Shown here piece after piece: positions 1-9,516 of a DNA stretch of 26,000 nucleotides. The DNA lies in NCBI GenBank assembly GCA_009760855.2, contig WPIO01000083.1:374001-400000 (forward strand), in the 5' to 3' direction. Below the pieces are notes generated by a model. It was given only the letters and a program-made list of their open reading frames with translations. It did not search any database and was not told where the DNA came from. The translations under genes were made by a program, and so were the position numbers. Source of the DNA: Cristatella mucedo. Its lineage: Eukaryota > Bryozoa > Phylactolaemata > Cristatellidae. Position 1 is the first letter of the stretch. Each line of letters opens with the position of its first letter.

Positions 1-480
1 GTGAATAGCGAGTGGCGGCAGTCCGTGCGGCGACGTCTCGTGGCCCCCATGTCGCCACAATTTTGCTCTCGAGTTTTAGACTTTAAATTTTCTACTACAC
101 TTTTTCTTTTATACTATTTATTATACTTTCAAGTGCCACGGGTCTTTTTTTTGTTTTTTTGAATGTTAACGACGTTCATCCAAAGAAGGCTCCTTTGCTT
201 TCGGTCGCTTGCGACCCCCAAGGCTCCAAAAACACGGACTGAGAAGAACTTTTTATTCTCAGCCTCGAAGAGCGGAGCGCGAGGGAAGGGGCGTGCCGAG
301 CCGCTTCGCTAACGAATTGGCGGAGCGCGGCGTGTCAGTGACGCCGCGCACCTTGCGCTCTCCCTCGCCGATGCGAAGTAGCGAAAGTGACTAATTTCCC
401 TTACGCGAGCGGCTGATGCTGTGAACCTCACGGGTCAGAGAGACTCTTAAGTGCGGGCCGGCTGTCTAGAACCAATCATA
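1..480. other. No gene recognised; AT-rich then CpG-rich DNA
   Basis: Bases 61-170 are T-rich with several T runs. From about 200 the composition becomes CpG-rich. Short open frames exist but none has a recognisable motif, a good ATG context or splice signals that stand out. A small hairpin (GGTCGC-TT-GCGACC) lies near 203. I see nothing else that can be supported. Confidence 0.5.
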
Positions 481-526
481 GCAGCGGCCAATGCGATTTG
501 TCTTGACCGGGAGAAGGCTCACGAAC

Positions 527-690
527 TAGACTCTTGCTAGGGGTGCTCGCTTGTCAAGACCCACCCAGTAAGGACGTGGGTTCGAGTCCTGCAGTGGGCG
601 ATCCTGTATTGCCCACTGCAAGCGGTGATGATAGCCGTAAAGACGACTTTGCTGCATATAAATGGGGCAGTTGATTCAGCTAAGCGTTTT
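527..690 (+). mobile_element. tRNA-derived SINE, copy A
   Basis: A tRNA-like pol III promoter is recognisable. A degenerate A box lies around 533-545 and a perfect B box, GGTTCGAGTCC, at 579-589. Just downstream is a 10-bp perfect stem, TGCAGTGGGC (590-599) with GCCCACTGCA (611-620), around an 11-nt loop. The body continues with AGCGGTGATGATAGCCGTAAAG and a tail resembling GCTGCATATAAATGGGGCAG. The same order of elements recurs at 5532, 8453, 9517 and 11505, which makes this a dispersed family rather than a tRNA gene. No acceptor stem or terminator of a functional tRNA is present. The 5' end is uncertain. Confidence 0.8.
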
Positions 691-1139
691 TTGCGCTTCG
701 ATGAGAGGCCAGTGAAGTCTTGAGCAGCAGATATAAGCGATATGATCTGCAGCAGCAGCCATTTATCTACGCTTACACCGTATCCATACTAAGTGCTTTA
801 CTTTTTGCAATCGGTCTGCACGCCTGCCAGGCCAATGAATCGAACTGCCAGGTGCTCGATGAAGTCTCCCATGTCTTGTCAGTGCCACGCTTGCACTTAG
901 TATCCCTCCCTCTCCCGGTTTGCTCTAGAAGCCATTGGATTCGCGGAGTAACTAGCCTGCTCGTGCCCCGCTTCGATTTAAGGCCAGACAGCTTCGCCGC
1001 CGCGATCCACCAGCCAATTTTCCTGCCAATTAGCCCGCTGCCAACTGCTGCCTCGACATTTTCTGGCTGCGACAATATCGACAGATTCGGAAGATTCGGA
1101 GCTGCACGGTGGCTATTTACGTCACGGTGACTGTCTCGC
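691..1139. other. Intergenic or intronic; long open frame without ATG
   Basis: A + strand frame is open from 705 to the TGA at 1128-1130. Its translation begins with a hydrophobic stretch (FIYAYTVSILSALLFAIGL) followed by Cys-containing sequence. It has no in-frame ATG and the opposite strand is also open across about 100 codons. I recognise no family and see no convincing acceptor at its start. It may be an unselected open frame or an internal exon; I cannot tell. Confidence 0.25.
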
Positions 1140-1852
1140 TCTTGTAGCGACGACGGAAAGACTCGGCAGAGCTTTCGGCTCTGGCGTCGCAGCTCGGATG
1201 CAGCGAGTGGATGCAGCTCGGCATCGGCCTCCAGTCCGTGGCTGGCGGCTGCGCTCAGCTGCCGGCTTCCGTTCCGTCGGCATCGCGTTTAGCGTTCGCG
1301 AGACGCGCGCACGAGATCCGCGTCACTCTGGCGCGAAGCGTCGACGCGCCGGCAGGTGGACGCGCAGGGCAGCGCGTCGCTCGACTGTTGGCGGCGCGCG
1401 AGTCGCCCGCTCCGTTTCTCCTCGCTCCCCAGCGACCGAGGCGGCTGCGCTCGGCCGTAACAATTATCGGCCTCGCGGGATCGTCGAGTAGTGGTAATAG
1501 GCTGCTCATTAACTGTCTCCCTTCCTGCCAATCGCGGTCGAAGGACGCGTAAACTGACCTTCGCCGCCGTCTCTCTCTCTGGATCTTGTCAGCGTCGAGA
1601 GTGACGCGGCAGCAGCGGCAGCAGCCACAAGGTGGCCGCCGGCCGGGGCTTGAACTGCATCGGCCTCGCCACTTTTCGCCGTCTGCTCTGCCGCCGCGCC
1701 ACCGCCCGACCTGCGCGTCTGCTCGGACTCGCTTCGGACGCGATGGCGAACGGCAGTAGTTATCGGCGGTGGCACCAACCGCTGGGCTCCCGAGTGAAGT
1801 GGTTCGAAGCCCGCCGCCGACGCTAGCCTTACGCAAGCCGTGCGGTTGGCAG
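1140..1852 (+). promoter_or_regulatory. CpG-rich putative promoter and 5' UTR exon ending in a consensus splice donor
   Basis: The stretch is very CpG-rich and stop-poor in several frames. It ends in GGCAG|GTAAGT, a full-consensus U1 donor, with the intron beginning at 1853. In the frame that would run in phase 0 into the donor there is no usable ATG after the last stop. The frame with ATGGCGAACGG at 1743 ends at a TAG (1824-1826) just upstream of the donor. The simplest reading is a noncoding first exon under a CpG-island promoter. The transcription start cannot be placed. The alternative is a chance donor in GC-rich DNA. Confidence 0.35.
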
Positions 1853-2038
1853 GTAAGTTAAAAGTTAGCGCTCGCGAAAGAGAGAACGCCGTTGTTCATC
1901 TCACAGCCACGAGGACGGAGCTCCGTATAGGATTTAGCCGGTGTATTAAACGCAATTAGCGATAGAATGGCTCGATATTCTAGCTTCGAGGCACGCTGAG
2001 CGTCAAAGCCACTTGGGAGCGTGACCGCCAAGGTCGCT

Positions 2039-2110
2039 GAGAGAGAGGGAGAGAAAGAGAGAGTGAGAGAGGGAGAGAAAGAGAGAGTGAGAGAGAGAGA
2101 GAGAGAGAGG

Positions 2111-2200
<90 letters not shown>

Positions 2201-2202
2201 GG

Positions 2203-2233
<31 letters not shown>
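2039..2233. repeat. (GA)n microsatellite, about 195 bp, interrupted
   Basis: This is nearly pure polypurine GA with scattered GGGA, AAAG and GTGA interruptions in its first third and last fifth, and an uninterrupted core around 2118-2198. Reading frames through it give Ser/Leu or Arg/Glu dipeptide runs, which are artefacts of the repeat. Confidence 0.98.
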
Positions 2234-3228
2234 CAAATATCGGATCCGATCCATTCGCTTTCGGCGAGCGGACGTGCGGCTGCTGCGAGAGCGAGGCAGA
2301 CGGTCGCGAGCTGAGTAGTTCTGCCGCCGAAGCACGCGAAACGCCTTCGGAGTGAGGATGGAGAAGCTTCGCGGAGTCCGGCGTGCGAAAGCGCGGCCCT
2401 AGAGCCGTGCGACGCAGCGGGCTCCTCGTCAGGAGGACTGGCGGAGGTAGCGTGGCACTGGTCGCTGCAGACGGCGTGGCGGCGGCGGCGGCCGCCGCAC
2501 CCTCCGTAAGCCTTGCAAGCATCGCGAAACCGATCTCGCTGTCAGCGGGGGGGGGGCGGGGGCAGCGTCGTCAGTCCAACGCGGCTGCGATAATCAAGCC
2601 GCGTAGATACGACTACAGCAGAGCTCAGCCCTTTGCAGCCGCGCCTGAACGAGACGCCCCTATGCCCAATCCTCCGGCGCGAAGGTGCGATACCGGATAT
2701 TGTGACTCCGAGCGAACGCTTCGCCGGGCGCCCACATCGTTTGAACAATTTCCTTTTTTATCAGTCCGTTTGCCAGAGCAAATCTGTTGTGAGAGAATGT
2801 GTTACGTAGGGCAGCAGACGGCAGTACTGGCCGGACTCCTCCGGATGTTCGCCAAATGGAACCGTGGCTGCGGTGGGACCTCGCACTCCGCAGTCTAGTG
2901 CAATTGTGCAATTGTATTTGTATCTGCATAACTAGGCTTTCCATGTGATGCTTGAGGGATTGGGAAAAGCCCAGGATCTAAAGCTATAAGTAATCTTAAG
3001 GTCTTTCCAAAATGCGGCGCAGAATTAAAGCACTTGGCTGCAGTAGCACGTAGGTGCGCAAGCTTCCGATTGTGCTTTGTGTGCGATTGGCTAATCTCGT
3101 TCGCACGTCCGAGATACTAGAGTTAACCCTTCTCAAGACGAGACGGCAGCTTCTCGTGGGAAGAAGCTGCCAGCGCTGAGTACAATTGGACAAACTGAAG
3201 CCATTAATTACCAGCCCGCGTCTTTGCA
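2234..3228. other. CpG-rich then AT-richer DNA; no gene recognised
   Basis: Bases 2234-2700 are GC-rich, with GGC runs near 2478-2497 and a G10-C-G5 run at 2547-2562. A possible donor, CTCC|GTAAGC, lies at 2506. The ATG at 2358 reaches a stop after 14 codons, so no coding exon can be tied to that donor. Bases 2740-3228 are closer to 50% GC and carry nothing recognisable. Confidence 0.4.
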
Positions 3229-3235
3229 GAAAGCC

Positions 3236-3346
3236 ATGCCCGGCAGAAGGCACGGTGGCCTTGCGAGCGGCTCTGCGAATCGACACCGGAAGCATAACCG
3301 CCGCTCGAAATCGACGCACGCCTCAAGTCATGCCAGACGCGCGCAC
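3236..3346 (+). CDS. Candidate coding exon (37 codons) ending in a GTAAGT donor
   Basis: The ATG at 3236 has G at -3. It opens a 37-codon frame starting MPGRRHGG and ending HARRAH, directly followed by the donor GCAC|GTAAGT (intron from 3347), phase 0. Upstream, TCTTTGCAG at 3221-3229 is an acceptor-like site, so the exon could be 3230-3346. The peptide is very basic (Arg, His, Lys, Ser) with no known domain. This could be a small first or second exon of a larger + strand gene, or an open frame favoured by GC-rich composition. Confidence 0.25.
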
Positions 3347-3532
3347 GTAAGTGTTCGACGGCCCGCGAACGCGCGCGCGAGCCTGCGGCGGCGGCAGCGG
3401 CTGCGGCTCGCCGACTGGACTCGCTGGGACGCTCGACGGCTCCAGGCAGAGCGCTCCCAAAGCGTCTCGTAGAGCCAAAGAAAAAGAAGGTGCGGCTCCG
3501 ACGCCGGCCGATCCCTGGCAAGGAAGTTCGAC

Positions 3533-3575
3533 CGCGCCGGCCGGGCCGCGTTAAACACGCGGCCCGGCCGGCGCG
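3533..3575. other. Perfect 19-bp GC-only-type hairpin, 5-nt loop
   Basis: The left arm at 3533-3551 (CGCGCCGGCCGGGCCGCGT) is exactly complementary to 3557-3575, around the loop TAAAC. The stem has 18 G-C pairs and one T-A pair. It does not extend beyond 3532/3576. It lies in CpG-rich DNA between the candidate exon at 3236-3346 and the GGC repeat. Function is unknown. It could be a cruciform or hairpin in DNA, a strong RNA stem, or an artefact-prone site. Confidence 0.9.
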
Positions 3576-3915
3576 AGAAAAGCAACCTCCACCTATCACG
3601 CCCTTCGAGCGCTCGCGCCTCGAGCGGGGCGCCGACGGTCAGGTCGCGCCGCTGCTGCTCTGCGCACCCCAACCGCTCGCGAACGTGCCAGGCGTCCCGA
3701 CGGCGAGCGGTCGGCGCGCTCCGCTCGGCGGGGCGCGACTGCTCGCGCCTCTTCTACTTGCGAGGACGATCGCGCCTCCTCCCTCTCGTGCGCTCTCCGA
3801 TTGGCGGACCGGCGGCTGCGGCGCGCGCTTGCGCTCGCGTAGCCGACGGCGGGAGCGCCTCGCGCTCACCGGCGGCTGGCGCTTTCTTTGAAAGCTCGCT
3901 AACTGCGGAGAGCAG

Positions 3916-3957
<42 letters not shown>
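3916..3957. repeat. (GGC)14 trinucleotide repeat
   Basis: An uninterrupted GGC run of about 42 bp, followed by GACGACACTGCGTCGTCG. Depending on frame it would encode poly-Ala, poly-Gly or poly-Arg on either strand, so long Ala-rich frames here are not evidence of a gene. GGC repeats of this type are typical of 5' UTRs and CpG-island promoters. Confidence 0.95.
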
Positions 3958-3959
<2 letters not shown>

Positions 3960-4590
3960 CGACACTGCGTCGTCGTGCAGCAGCTCGCCCGAGCACTGGC
4001 GTCGGCCGTCGCCGCCGCAGCAGCCGCGCCCGCGCCTCTTCGCGAGTCACGCGATACAGGAAAAGGTGTGTACGCTAGTTGAACCGTCGCGAAAATCGGC
4101 CGGCGGCAATACCGCCCGAAGTGCCGCTTCTCGCCTTCGCGCCATTCGGTTGCACTCCGGCGTGCGGTCGTCCGACGGTCGTGGGCTCTCGGCTCTCGCT
4201 CTTCTTTCCGTTGCGCTCGCTCTCGCTCTCGCTCTCGCGCCTCGAGCGAGCGTCGCCGCGTGTATTGGTTCACGCACTGCCGTCGGCGACGGTGCAGAGC
4301 TTCGCTTTCCGGAATCCCTTCACTCGGTCTGCGGTGACCAAGCTGCGATGCAGGCTTCGCCGTCGGCCGGAGTGTCGCTCGGAGCGAGCGGCATTTCCGG
4401 AGCGAGCCGCATTCGTTCCGTTTCTTTCGTTCGGACCCGCTTTTCACGCTCGCCCTCGAGCTCGCCGCGGCTCACGAAGGCATCGGCGAAGGCAAAGCGG
4501 AAAGAACAGCTCTCGGCGCCGCTCCTCAGCGCGACGCGCTGCAGTTGATTCCTTGTTGTCCATGTGCTGTCCGAATAGCCCTACAGTTAC
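3958..4590. other. CpG-rich region, no gene supported
   Basis: The DNA is rich in CG and GCTC/CTCG. Open frames of up to about 260 codons run on the + strand (for example 4079-4873), but neighbouring frames are open too and translations are Arg/Ser/Leu-rich without motifs, which low stop density explains. AAAAG|GTGTGT at about 4063 is a weak donor-like site. Confidence 0.4.
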
Positions 4591-4614
4591 GATGATGATG
4601 ATGATGATGATGAT
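4591..4614. repeat. (GAT)8 microsatellite
   Basis: Eight perfect GAT units, flanked by TTAC and TTCCTG. In one frame it reads poly-Met, in others poly-Asp or stop-containing. Confidence 0.95.
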
Positions 4615-5531
4615 TTCCTGGCTCTGGCTACCGGGAATAGCAGCCCGGATCGGGAGCCGCGGTCGAGGCTCATCCTGCGTCCTTCATTTCCTGGCGGAAT
4701 GGATAGGAGAAAGGTATCGCAGCGTGTGTCGCACGGTTTCCAACTATTTCGTTCGTCACCACTGTGGCTCGCACGGACAGACGGCTCTCCTCAAGTCGAC
4801 GCGGCGCTCACCGCCGAAGCTAGCGGCTCCTCATTTGCATTTCTTTCTCTCTCGATTAATAATTTATCAATAGGGCACTTTCTTAGGCTTCCCCCTCCGA
4901 GCTCATTGCCTGCTTGCGGAATTAAGGCTGCCATTCCTCGGTAGGCACCGGTGCGCCGGAGCAAGGGCGGAGCCGGCGAGCGGCGGAGGCGGAAGTCCCG
5001 TCTCTTTCCAGTGACATGAACTCGAGGACTCGAGCTATTGCTCAGGCCATTGCGGCGCCCGTGCGCGCGGCGACGCGACGCAGCGAGCGGAGCGTGCGGC
5101 TAGAAGCCGAAGCGAGCAGCGACCGGGAAAGCTCGCTATCGGCGGGGAAAACGCGACGACGGTGGCGGCGGGCGGGACCGCGATGCCGCCTCGCTCGTTA
5201 AACGCCGGCTCGCCCAGCCGGCCGGCCGGCCGCTGCGGCGGACGCAGTGGCGAGCCTAATGTTGAGCAGCGGCGGCGGATCGGATCGGATGCCCAGCCAT
5301 TATCTTCACCTTAAAGGAAAGCGCTCTGACACCGGCCGCCGCAGCGATAATGAGCCGCCGGCTGCGGCGCGTCGTTTGCCAACGCCTGTCGCCGGCTGCT
5401 GCGGCCGGTCCGACCAGGCGCGGCAGCTCGCCACCGCCGCAGTCGCCGTTGGTCAAGTGGCCTCCGTCAGTGACGCGTGCGCTCTCGTGGAGAGACGAGC
5501 CGAGCTGTCGACGGCGTGCGCGAATAGTGGA
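4615..5531. other. Mixed then CpG-rich DNA, no gene supported
   Basis: Bases 4615-4900 have moderate GC with an AT-rich patch (TTAATAATTTATCAATAG, around 4855). From 4940 to 5531 the DNA is strongly CpG-rich and includes a GGCC-rich self-complementary run near 5217-5231. ATGs are present but no frame ends at a convincing donor or has a recognisable motif. Confidence 0.4.
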
Positions 5532-5700
5532 GCCACGATAGCCCAGGAGACAAGGCGCGCTCGCTCCTGACAAGCGAGGTGACCGAGGTTGTGGGTTCGA
5601 ATCCTTGCAATTCTGGGCGATTCTTTAAGGCCAGCTGCAAGCGGCGGCGACGGCCGATAAGGATCTTCTGTCGCTATACAAACAAGGCTGCTAAATCGGC
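5532..5700 (+). mobile_element. tRNA-derived SINE, copy B
   Basis: The A box-like TAGCCCAGGAG is at 5539-5549 and the B box GGTTCGAATCC at 5594-5604. The post-B-box stem is degraded (TGCAATTCTGGGC facing GGCCAGCTGCA). The body matches copy A (GCAAGCGGCGGCGACGGCCGATAAG), and the tail CTTCTGTCGCTATACAAA is shared with copy E. It lies within CpG-rich DNA, and its own CpGs have been kept. Confidence 0.8.
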
Positions 5701-6628
5701 CACGAAGAGCGCGCCCGATGAGCGCCTCGCCTCGCCTCGATGGCGGCGAGAGCAGTACCAGCGCGAGAACGCGGATCGCCCCGGGCAGAGCCATGGCGCG
5801 CGGCAGACCGTCTGCATTTGGCCGCCAATTGCGAGCGCGCCGCTCGCCGGCGGCGGCGGCGCACGTGGGACTCGTCACCCTGCGCTCGGAGCGCTCGCAC
5901 CTCAAGACAATCGAAGACACTTGCCCACTGAAGCTGCGCGAAAGAGCGGCCAAGCCTCCGCGAGCGCCAGAGCGAGGCTGAGCGATGAAGTGGCGCTGGA
6001 ATCGTCGGCCAGCCGGCCCGGCTAAGCAGGAAGGCGGCCTTAATGGCCGCGAGGCAACGAGCAGAGGCCGTTGTGGGGTGGGTGGGGGTGTTGGGAGGTA
6101 GCGGTTTGCTAAGTGCTGCAACGTAAACAGTCCAGCCGCTAGCCGCTAGGAGCCGCTCGGCGGAATCGATACGTCGCCGAGCGGAGAAGCTGTCCCCGAC
6201 CGACTTTCAAAGGGAACTCGTAGAGCTGGCGATCCGCGTCCAGCCGTCGCCGAGTGCTACGGCTCGTTCTCGGCGCCGCAGCGGCGCCTCGGCGGGCCGG
6301 CGCTCGGAGCTCCACGTAGCAGCTGCCAAACTTCGGCTTCGGCCAGCGAGAGTTCATCACGGCAGAGCGTAAGGTGTGCGAACGTAAGACCGACCATTCG
6401 AGCAGGACAAATAATTTGAAGGAGGGTCTCCGCTGACTCGCTGTTAAAACGACGTTTATTGACCATGCTGCGCTGACTCGTGGGCAAACAGACGGACGCA
6501 GACGGCTGCTTCTCTCCCGAGGCCCGGCGCTCTGACAGCGGACGCAGGCCGCCGCCGCCCCCAACTCGAGGGCACCGCCTACGCCGCCGCCGAGTGTCTG
6601 GCCGGAGCTGCGCCGAACGGGCGCTGCC
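5701..6628. other. CpG-rich DNA upstream of a candidate exon
   Basis: Open frames on both strands overlap heavily and encode Ala/Arg/Ser-rich peptides without motifs. A G-rich run, GTGGGGTGGGTGGGGGTGT, lies near 6071-6089. The segment next to 6629 could be promoter or 5' UTR for the exon there, but I see no TATA box or clear initiator. Confidence 0.35.
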
Positions 6629-6763
6629 ATGTCGGAGTACAGGTTCCGTCGGACCGGGAGGCCGGAGCACTCCAGAATAGGCATGCGCATTGCCGCCGAG
6701 CGCAAGAGGATCCGTCTGCTGCGACAGCACGAGGCGCGCTACCGGTCATCGCGAAGGGTCCCG
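6629..6763 (+). CDS. Candidate first coding exon (45 codons) with GTGAGT donor
   Basis: The ATG at 6629 (CTGCCATGT, G at -3) opens MSEYRFRRTGRPEHSRIG and ends SSRRVP at 6763. It is followed at once by CCG|GTGAGT, a good donor, in phase 0. The peptide is basic and contains a possible amphipathic stretch (IAAERKRIRLLRQHEARY). No family is recognised. CpG-rich DNA upstream suits a promoter. The frame stays open past the donor for 36 codons, so coding selection is not proven. Confidence 0.3.
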
Positions 6764-7078
6764 GTGAGTGCTGAGCGAGCCGCCGAAGTGCTGAACGGCC
6801 GGCGGCAGCCCGCTGGAGCCGCGCCGGGGCCATGCGTCCAGTTAGCAGCCGACGGTAGGCAGCCGCGTCGATAGGCCGACGTGCTGCCGGTACCGACAGT
6901 GTCCCGCTTGTCACGACCGAAGCGAGAGAGATACGCAGACCCTGGGGAGAGCAGAGAGAGAGAGGAAGACATGGGTGAGAGAGTGACGGGAAGAGGGAGT
7001 GACGAAGGGCGAGCGAGAGAGACGCGCTGGCGAACGTCTCGGCGGTCGCAAGCGAGGCTGGCGACACGCGGCGCTGCT

Positions 7079-7201
7079 ATGCCCAGTTCGTCGCGGAGAG
7101 GACGAGCTCACTGTCGGTACCAACTGTTGTGTTCGGCGTCTGTCAAGCGCTACGACGAGCGATCGGATGCTTTGCGTTTAGCGCAGACAGCGTTCGGTGA
7201 G
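7079..7201 (+). CDS. Candidate coding exon (41 codons) with GTGAGC donor
   Basis: The ATG at 7079 opens MPSSSRRGRAHCRYQ and runs to ...AQTAFGE at 7201, followed by GAG|GTGAGC, phase 0. The frame ends at a stop 6 codons past the donor. No domain is recognisable and the ATG context is ordinary. It lies 315 bp after the donor at 6764, so the two would be alternative first exons or consecutive exons, if either is real. Confidence 0.22.
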
Positions 7202-7263
7202 GTGAGCAACGGTGGTTAGCAGTTAGAATGCTCCATCTCTGTTTCCTTCCGGATGCTCTTAAG

Positions 7264-7371
7264 TCTGTCACTCAGGAGTCTTTGTCTCTGTGGGTCACGT
7301 GTCTCTACTTCTGTCCTTCAAAAGTCTCCGTCTCTCTGCCCTTCAGAAGTCTCTCTCTCTCTCTCTCTCCA

Positions 7372-7423
<52 letters not shown>

Positions 7424-7611
7424 CTCAGGGTCGATGTCCTTCAGGAGTCTTTATCTCTTTGTCCTTCCGGAGTCTTTTAAGTGTCTGTTCTTCAGGAGTC
7501 TCTCCCTCTGTCCTTCATTAGTCTCTGTCTTTCACTAGACCCTGTCTCTCTGTCCATACGGTCTCTATCACTCTGTCCCTCCGAAGTCTATCTCTGTCCT
7601 TCAGGAGTTTG
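7264..7611. repeat. Degenerate pyrimidine-rich minisatellite with embedded (CT)n
   Basis: About ten diverged units carry the core CCTTCAGGAGTCT followed by CT-rich spacer, roughly 20-30 bp each. Clear cores lie near 7272, 7317, 7340, 7438, 7466, 7492, 7516 and 7600. A near-pure (CT)n run at 7351-7421 (one CCAT and one TTT interruption) sits inside the array as if it had expanded from one unit's spacer. Frames through it give Ser/Leu-rich artefacts. Confidence 0.85.
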
Positions 7612-8249
7612 ACATCACGAGCGTGCCCGGCTCAAGACAGACAAGGCTTTCGTTTTGTAATCTCCGCGTGCTTGGCCGATGACAAACTGTTCGTTTGCCT
7701 ACATTTACTGAAAACATCTCTATTGTCAGCCGTCTCTCATTTCTTTCTCTTCCCGTGTCTACCTCTTGCTCTTTTACACTTCATCTTCCCCTACTGTCAC
7801 CTCATCTCTTCCTCTCTGTCCTATGCTCACGCACTCGCTCTTTATCTCCCCCAGCTTTCTCGCTGCGGTAGTGACTAGAGGAAGAGCGGAGAAGTACGCT
7901 CGTGCTTGAGGAAGATCGGCTCAAGCAGCCGCCACGGAATCTACAGCCACATACAGCCACCGACAGTTTGGGCGATTCCTTCTCGGTGACCTCGCGTAGC
8001 ACACAGCAAAAGAGGGCTTTTAGTTTCGCCTTAAATTTGGCTAAGCCTTAAATTGCGATCGGTCAGCGTACTTCGCGAGCTTGGTAGGTAGCAAGCTTCA
8101 TGCTGCACCTCGGGTGGTAATTCGGACTGCAGGCCTGGCCTCCAAAGGAGTCGACAAAGATTTGCACGAACCGAGCAAGAGAGGCCGAAGTGGGCGGGCG
8201 CTCGTGCCCGCCGAGTCATCGTCAGATGGTTGAGCGTGACGTGAGCCTG
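7612..8249. other. No gene recognised; pyrimidine-rich then mixed DNA
   Basis: Bases 7720-7860 stay CT-rich on the + strand. Bases 7860-8249 are mixed, with a small duplication of TTAAATT around 8031-8054. Open frames on both strands have no motifs. Confidence 0.45.
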
Positions 8250-8382
8250 AGTGACAAGTCCTCGAAGTCGATGTGCTGCTTAATGGGGAACCAGGGCAGG
8301 TCAGTGCCGGAGACGTGGTGCTATGTGGCAGGTGTGACGCTCACGGCAGATGAGCCTTGATGGCGAATGGTATATCATCTGT
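8250..8382 (-). mobile_element. Diverged fragment of the L2-like LINE (third copy)
   Basis: The + strand sequence from GTGACAAGTCCTCGAAGTCG through GTGACGCTCACGGCAGATGAGC aligns over more than 100 bp with the LINE copy at about 12924-13060 (GCGACAAAACCTTGAAGTCG ... GCGACGCTCACGACAGACAAGC), with many substitutions and small indels. The reading direction is minus. It covers the segment that encodes the conserved LHWLPV region in copy 1 but is too damaged to be read as protein. It ends about 70 bp before SINE copy D. Confidence 0.7.
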
Positions 8383-8452
8383 AAGAGCACTGGTGCTGCT
8401 CAGGCAGGGGGACCTGCGAGGAGAGAGAGCTACACACTGCCTGTCTCCGGGG

Positions 8453-8596
8453 TCGTGGCTCAGGGACAAGGTATTCACCCATAGCGACGCAGTTCGTTCG
8501 TTCGAGTCCTGCAGCGGGAAACTCTATATTGCCCGCTGCAAGCAGGAGCGATTGCCTCTACGGCTCTCGTGCAGATATTTAAATAAAGTAGCTGAA
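8453..8596 (+). mobile_element. tRNA-derived SINE, copy D
   Basis: The A box TGGCTCAGGG is at 8456-8465 and the B box CGTTCGAGTCC at 8499-8509. The post-B-box stem is TGCAGCGGG (8510-8518) with CCCGCTGCA (8532-8540). Relative to copy A, one T-A pair has become C-G on both sides, so pairing is kept. The downstream body is more diverged (AGCAGGAGCGATTGCCTCTACGG) and ends in an AT-rich tail, ATATTTAAATAAAGTAGCTG. The anticodon-arm region contains a short GTTC duplication. Confidence 0.8.
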
Positions 8597-8731
8597 ACAG
8601 TTAATCTTTACTTACTTAATGGTTTGTCGGCAATGCAGGCACTAACTTGTTTGGTATCCTTAACTAAACAAATATGCCCTACAGCCGGCTGACCCTCATA
8701 CTCTAGTTAGATTCCTGTAAGTTTCTTAAGG

Positions 8732-9231
8732 AATCAGCATGCCTCTCTGCTGTACTGCTGCAATAGCATCAGCGTGCCTCTCTGCTGTACTGCTGCAATA
8801 GCATCAGCGTGCCTCTCTGCTGTACTGCTGCAATAGCATCAGCGTGCCTCTCTGCTGTACTGCTGCAATAGCATCAGCGTGCCTTCCTGATCCACTGCTA
8901 CAATAGCATCAGCGTGCCTCTCTGCTGTACTGCTGCAATAGCATCAGCGTGCCTTTCTGATCCACTGCTACAATAGTATCAGTGTGTCTCCTCACTCTAC
9001 TGCTACAATAGCGTCAGCGTGCCTCCCTACTCTGCTGCTGCAATAGCATCAGTGTGCATCCCTGCTCTATTTCTACAATAGCACTAGTCTGCCAATTCGC
9101 TCTACTGCTACAGTAGCATCGGCGTGCCTCCTCATTCTACTGCCACAGTAGCATCAGCGTGCCTCCTCGCTCTACTGAGAAAAAAGCATCAGCCTTGTCG
9201 CTCTACTGCTACCGCAGTATCAGCCTTGTCT
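8732..9231. repeat. 35-bp minisatellite, about 14 units
   Basis: The period is exactly 35 bp for the first 13 units, with consensus beginning CATCAGCGTGCCTCTCTGCT and ending TACTGCTGCAATAG. The second to fourth units and the sixth are identical. The fifth and seventh form a distinct, nearly identical variant (CTGATCCACTGCTACAATAG), giving a local 70-bp dimer. Units from 8977 onward diverge progressively and the array decays into A-rich sequence at about 9180. The length is not a multiple of 3. Confidence 0.97.
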
Positions 9232-9516
9232 CGCCTTATCCTGGCAGATCCCTCATACCTCGGGACAAATCATGAGCTGGAAATTAGTTCATCGCGATTC
9301 ACCAGGAGCATGCATTTATACCTTGTTTCCTATGGCAGATTTTGGCACCTGCTGACCAGCCATCCTTCGCCACTAATTCTATTGTACTTACTGCTTTGAC
9401 TGTCACCCTATCTCCGATACACTCCTAACTTTTTTTTGGCTCTGCGTTAGCTGAAAACTGTCGGCTGCGGATTGCACGTGAAAGCCACTTACTCCAATGC
9501 AAAACTCGACTACCCC

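Noticed and set aside
527-620. A functional tRNA gene
   Set aside because: There are A and B box-like motifs but no acceptor stem pairing or terminator, and the same sequence plus body recurs several times. It is a SINE.
773-1075. 100-codon minus-strand frame opposite the 705-1130 frame
   Set aside because: It begins without an ATG, mirrors an open frame on the other strand and shows no motif.
3639-4078. Poly-Ala and poly-Pro proteins on both strands
   Set aside because: They come from the (GGC)14 repeat read in several frames.
4079-4873. 264-codon open frame on the + strand
   Set aside because: It lies in CpG-rich DNA where other frames are also long and open. The translation is Arg/Ser-rich, includes a poly-Met run from the GAT repeat, and has no motif.
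8732-9231. CRISPR array
   Set aside because: The 35-bp units are contiguous tandem repeats with no unique spacers, in an animal-type sequence.
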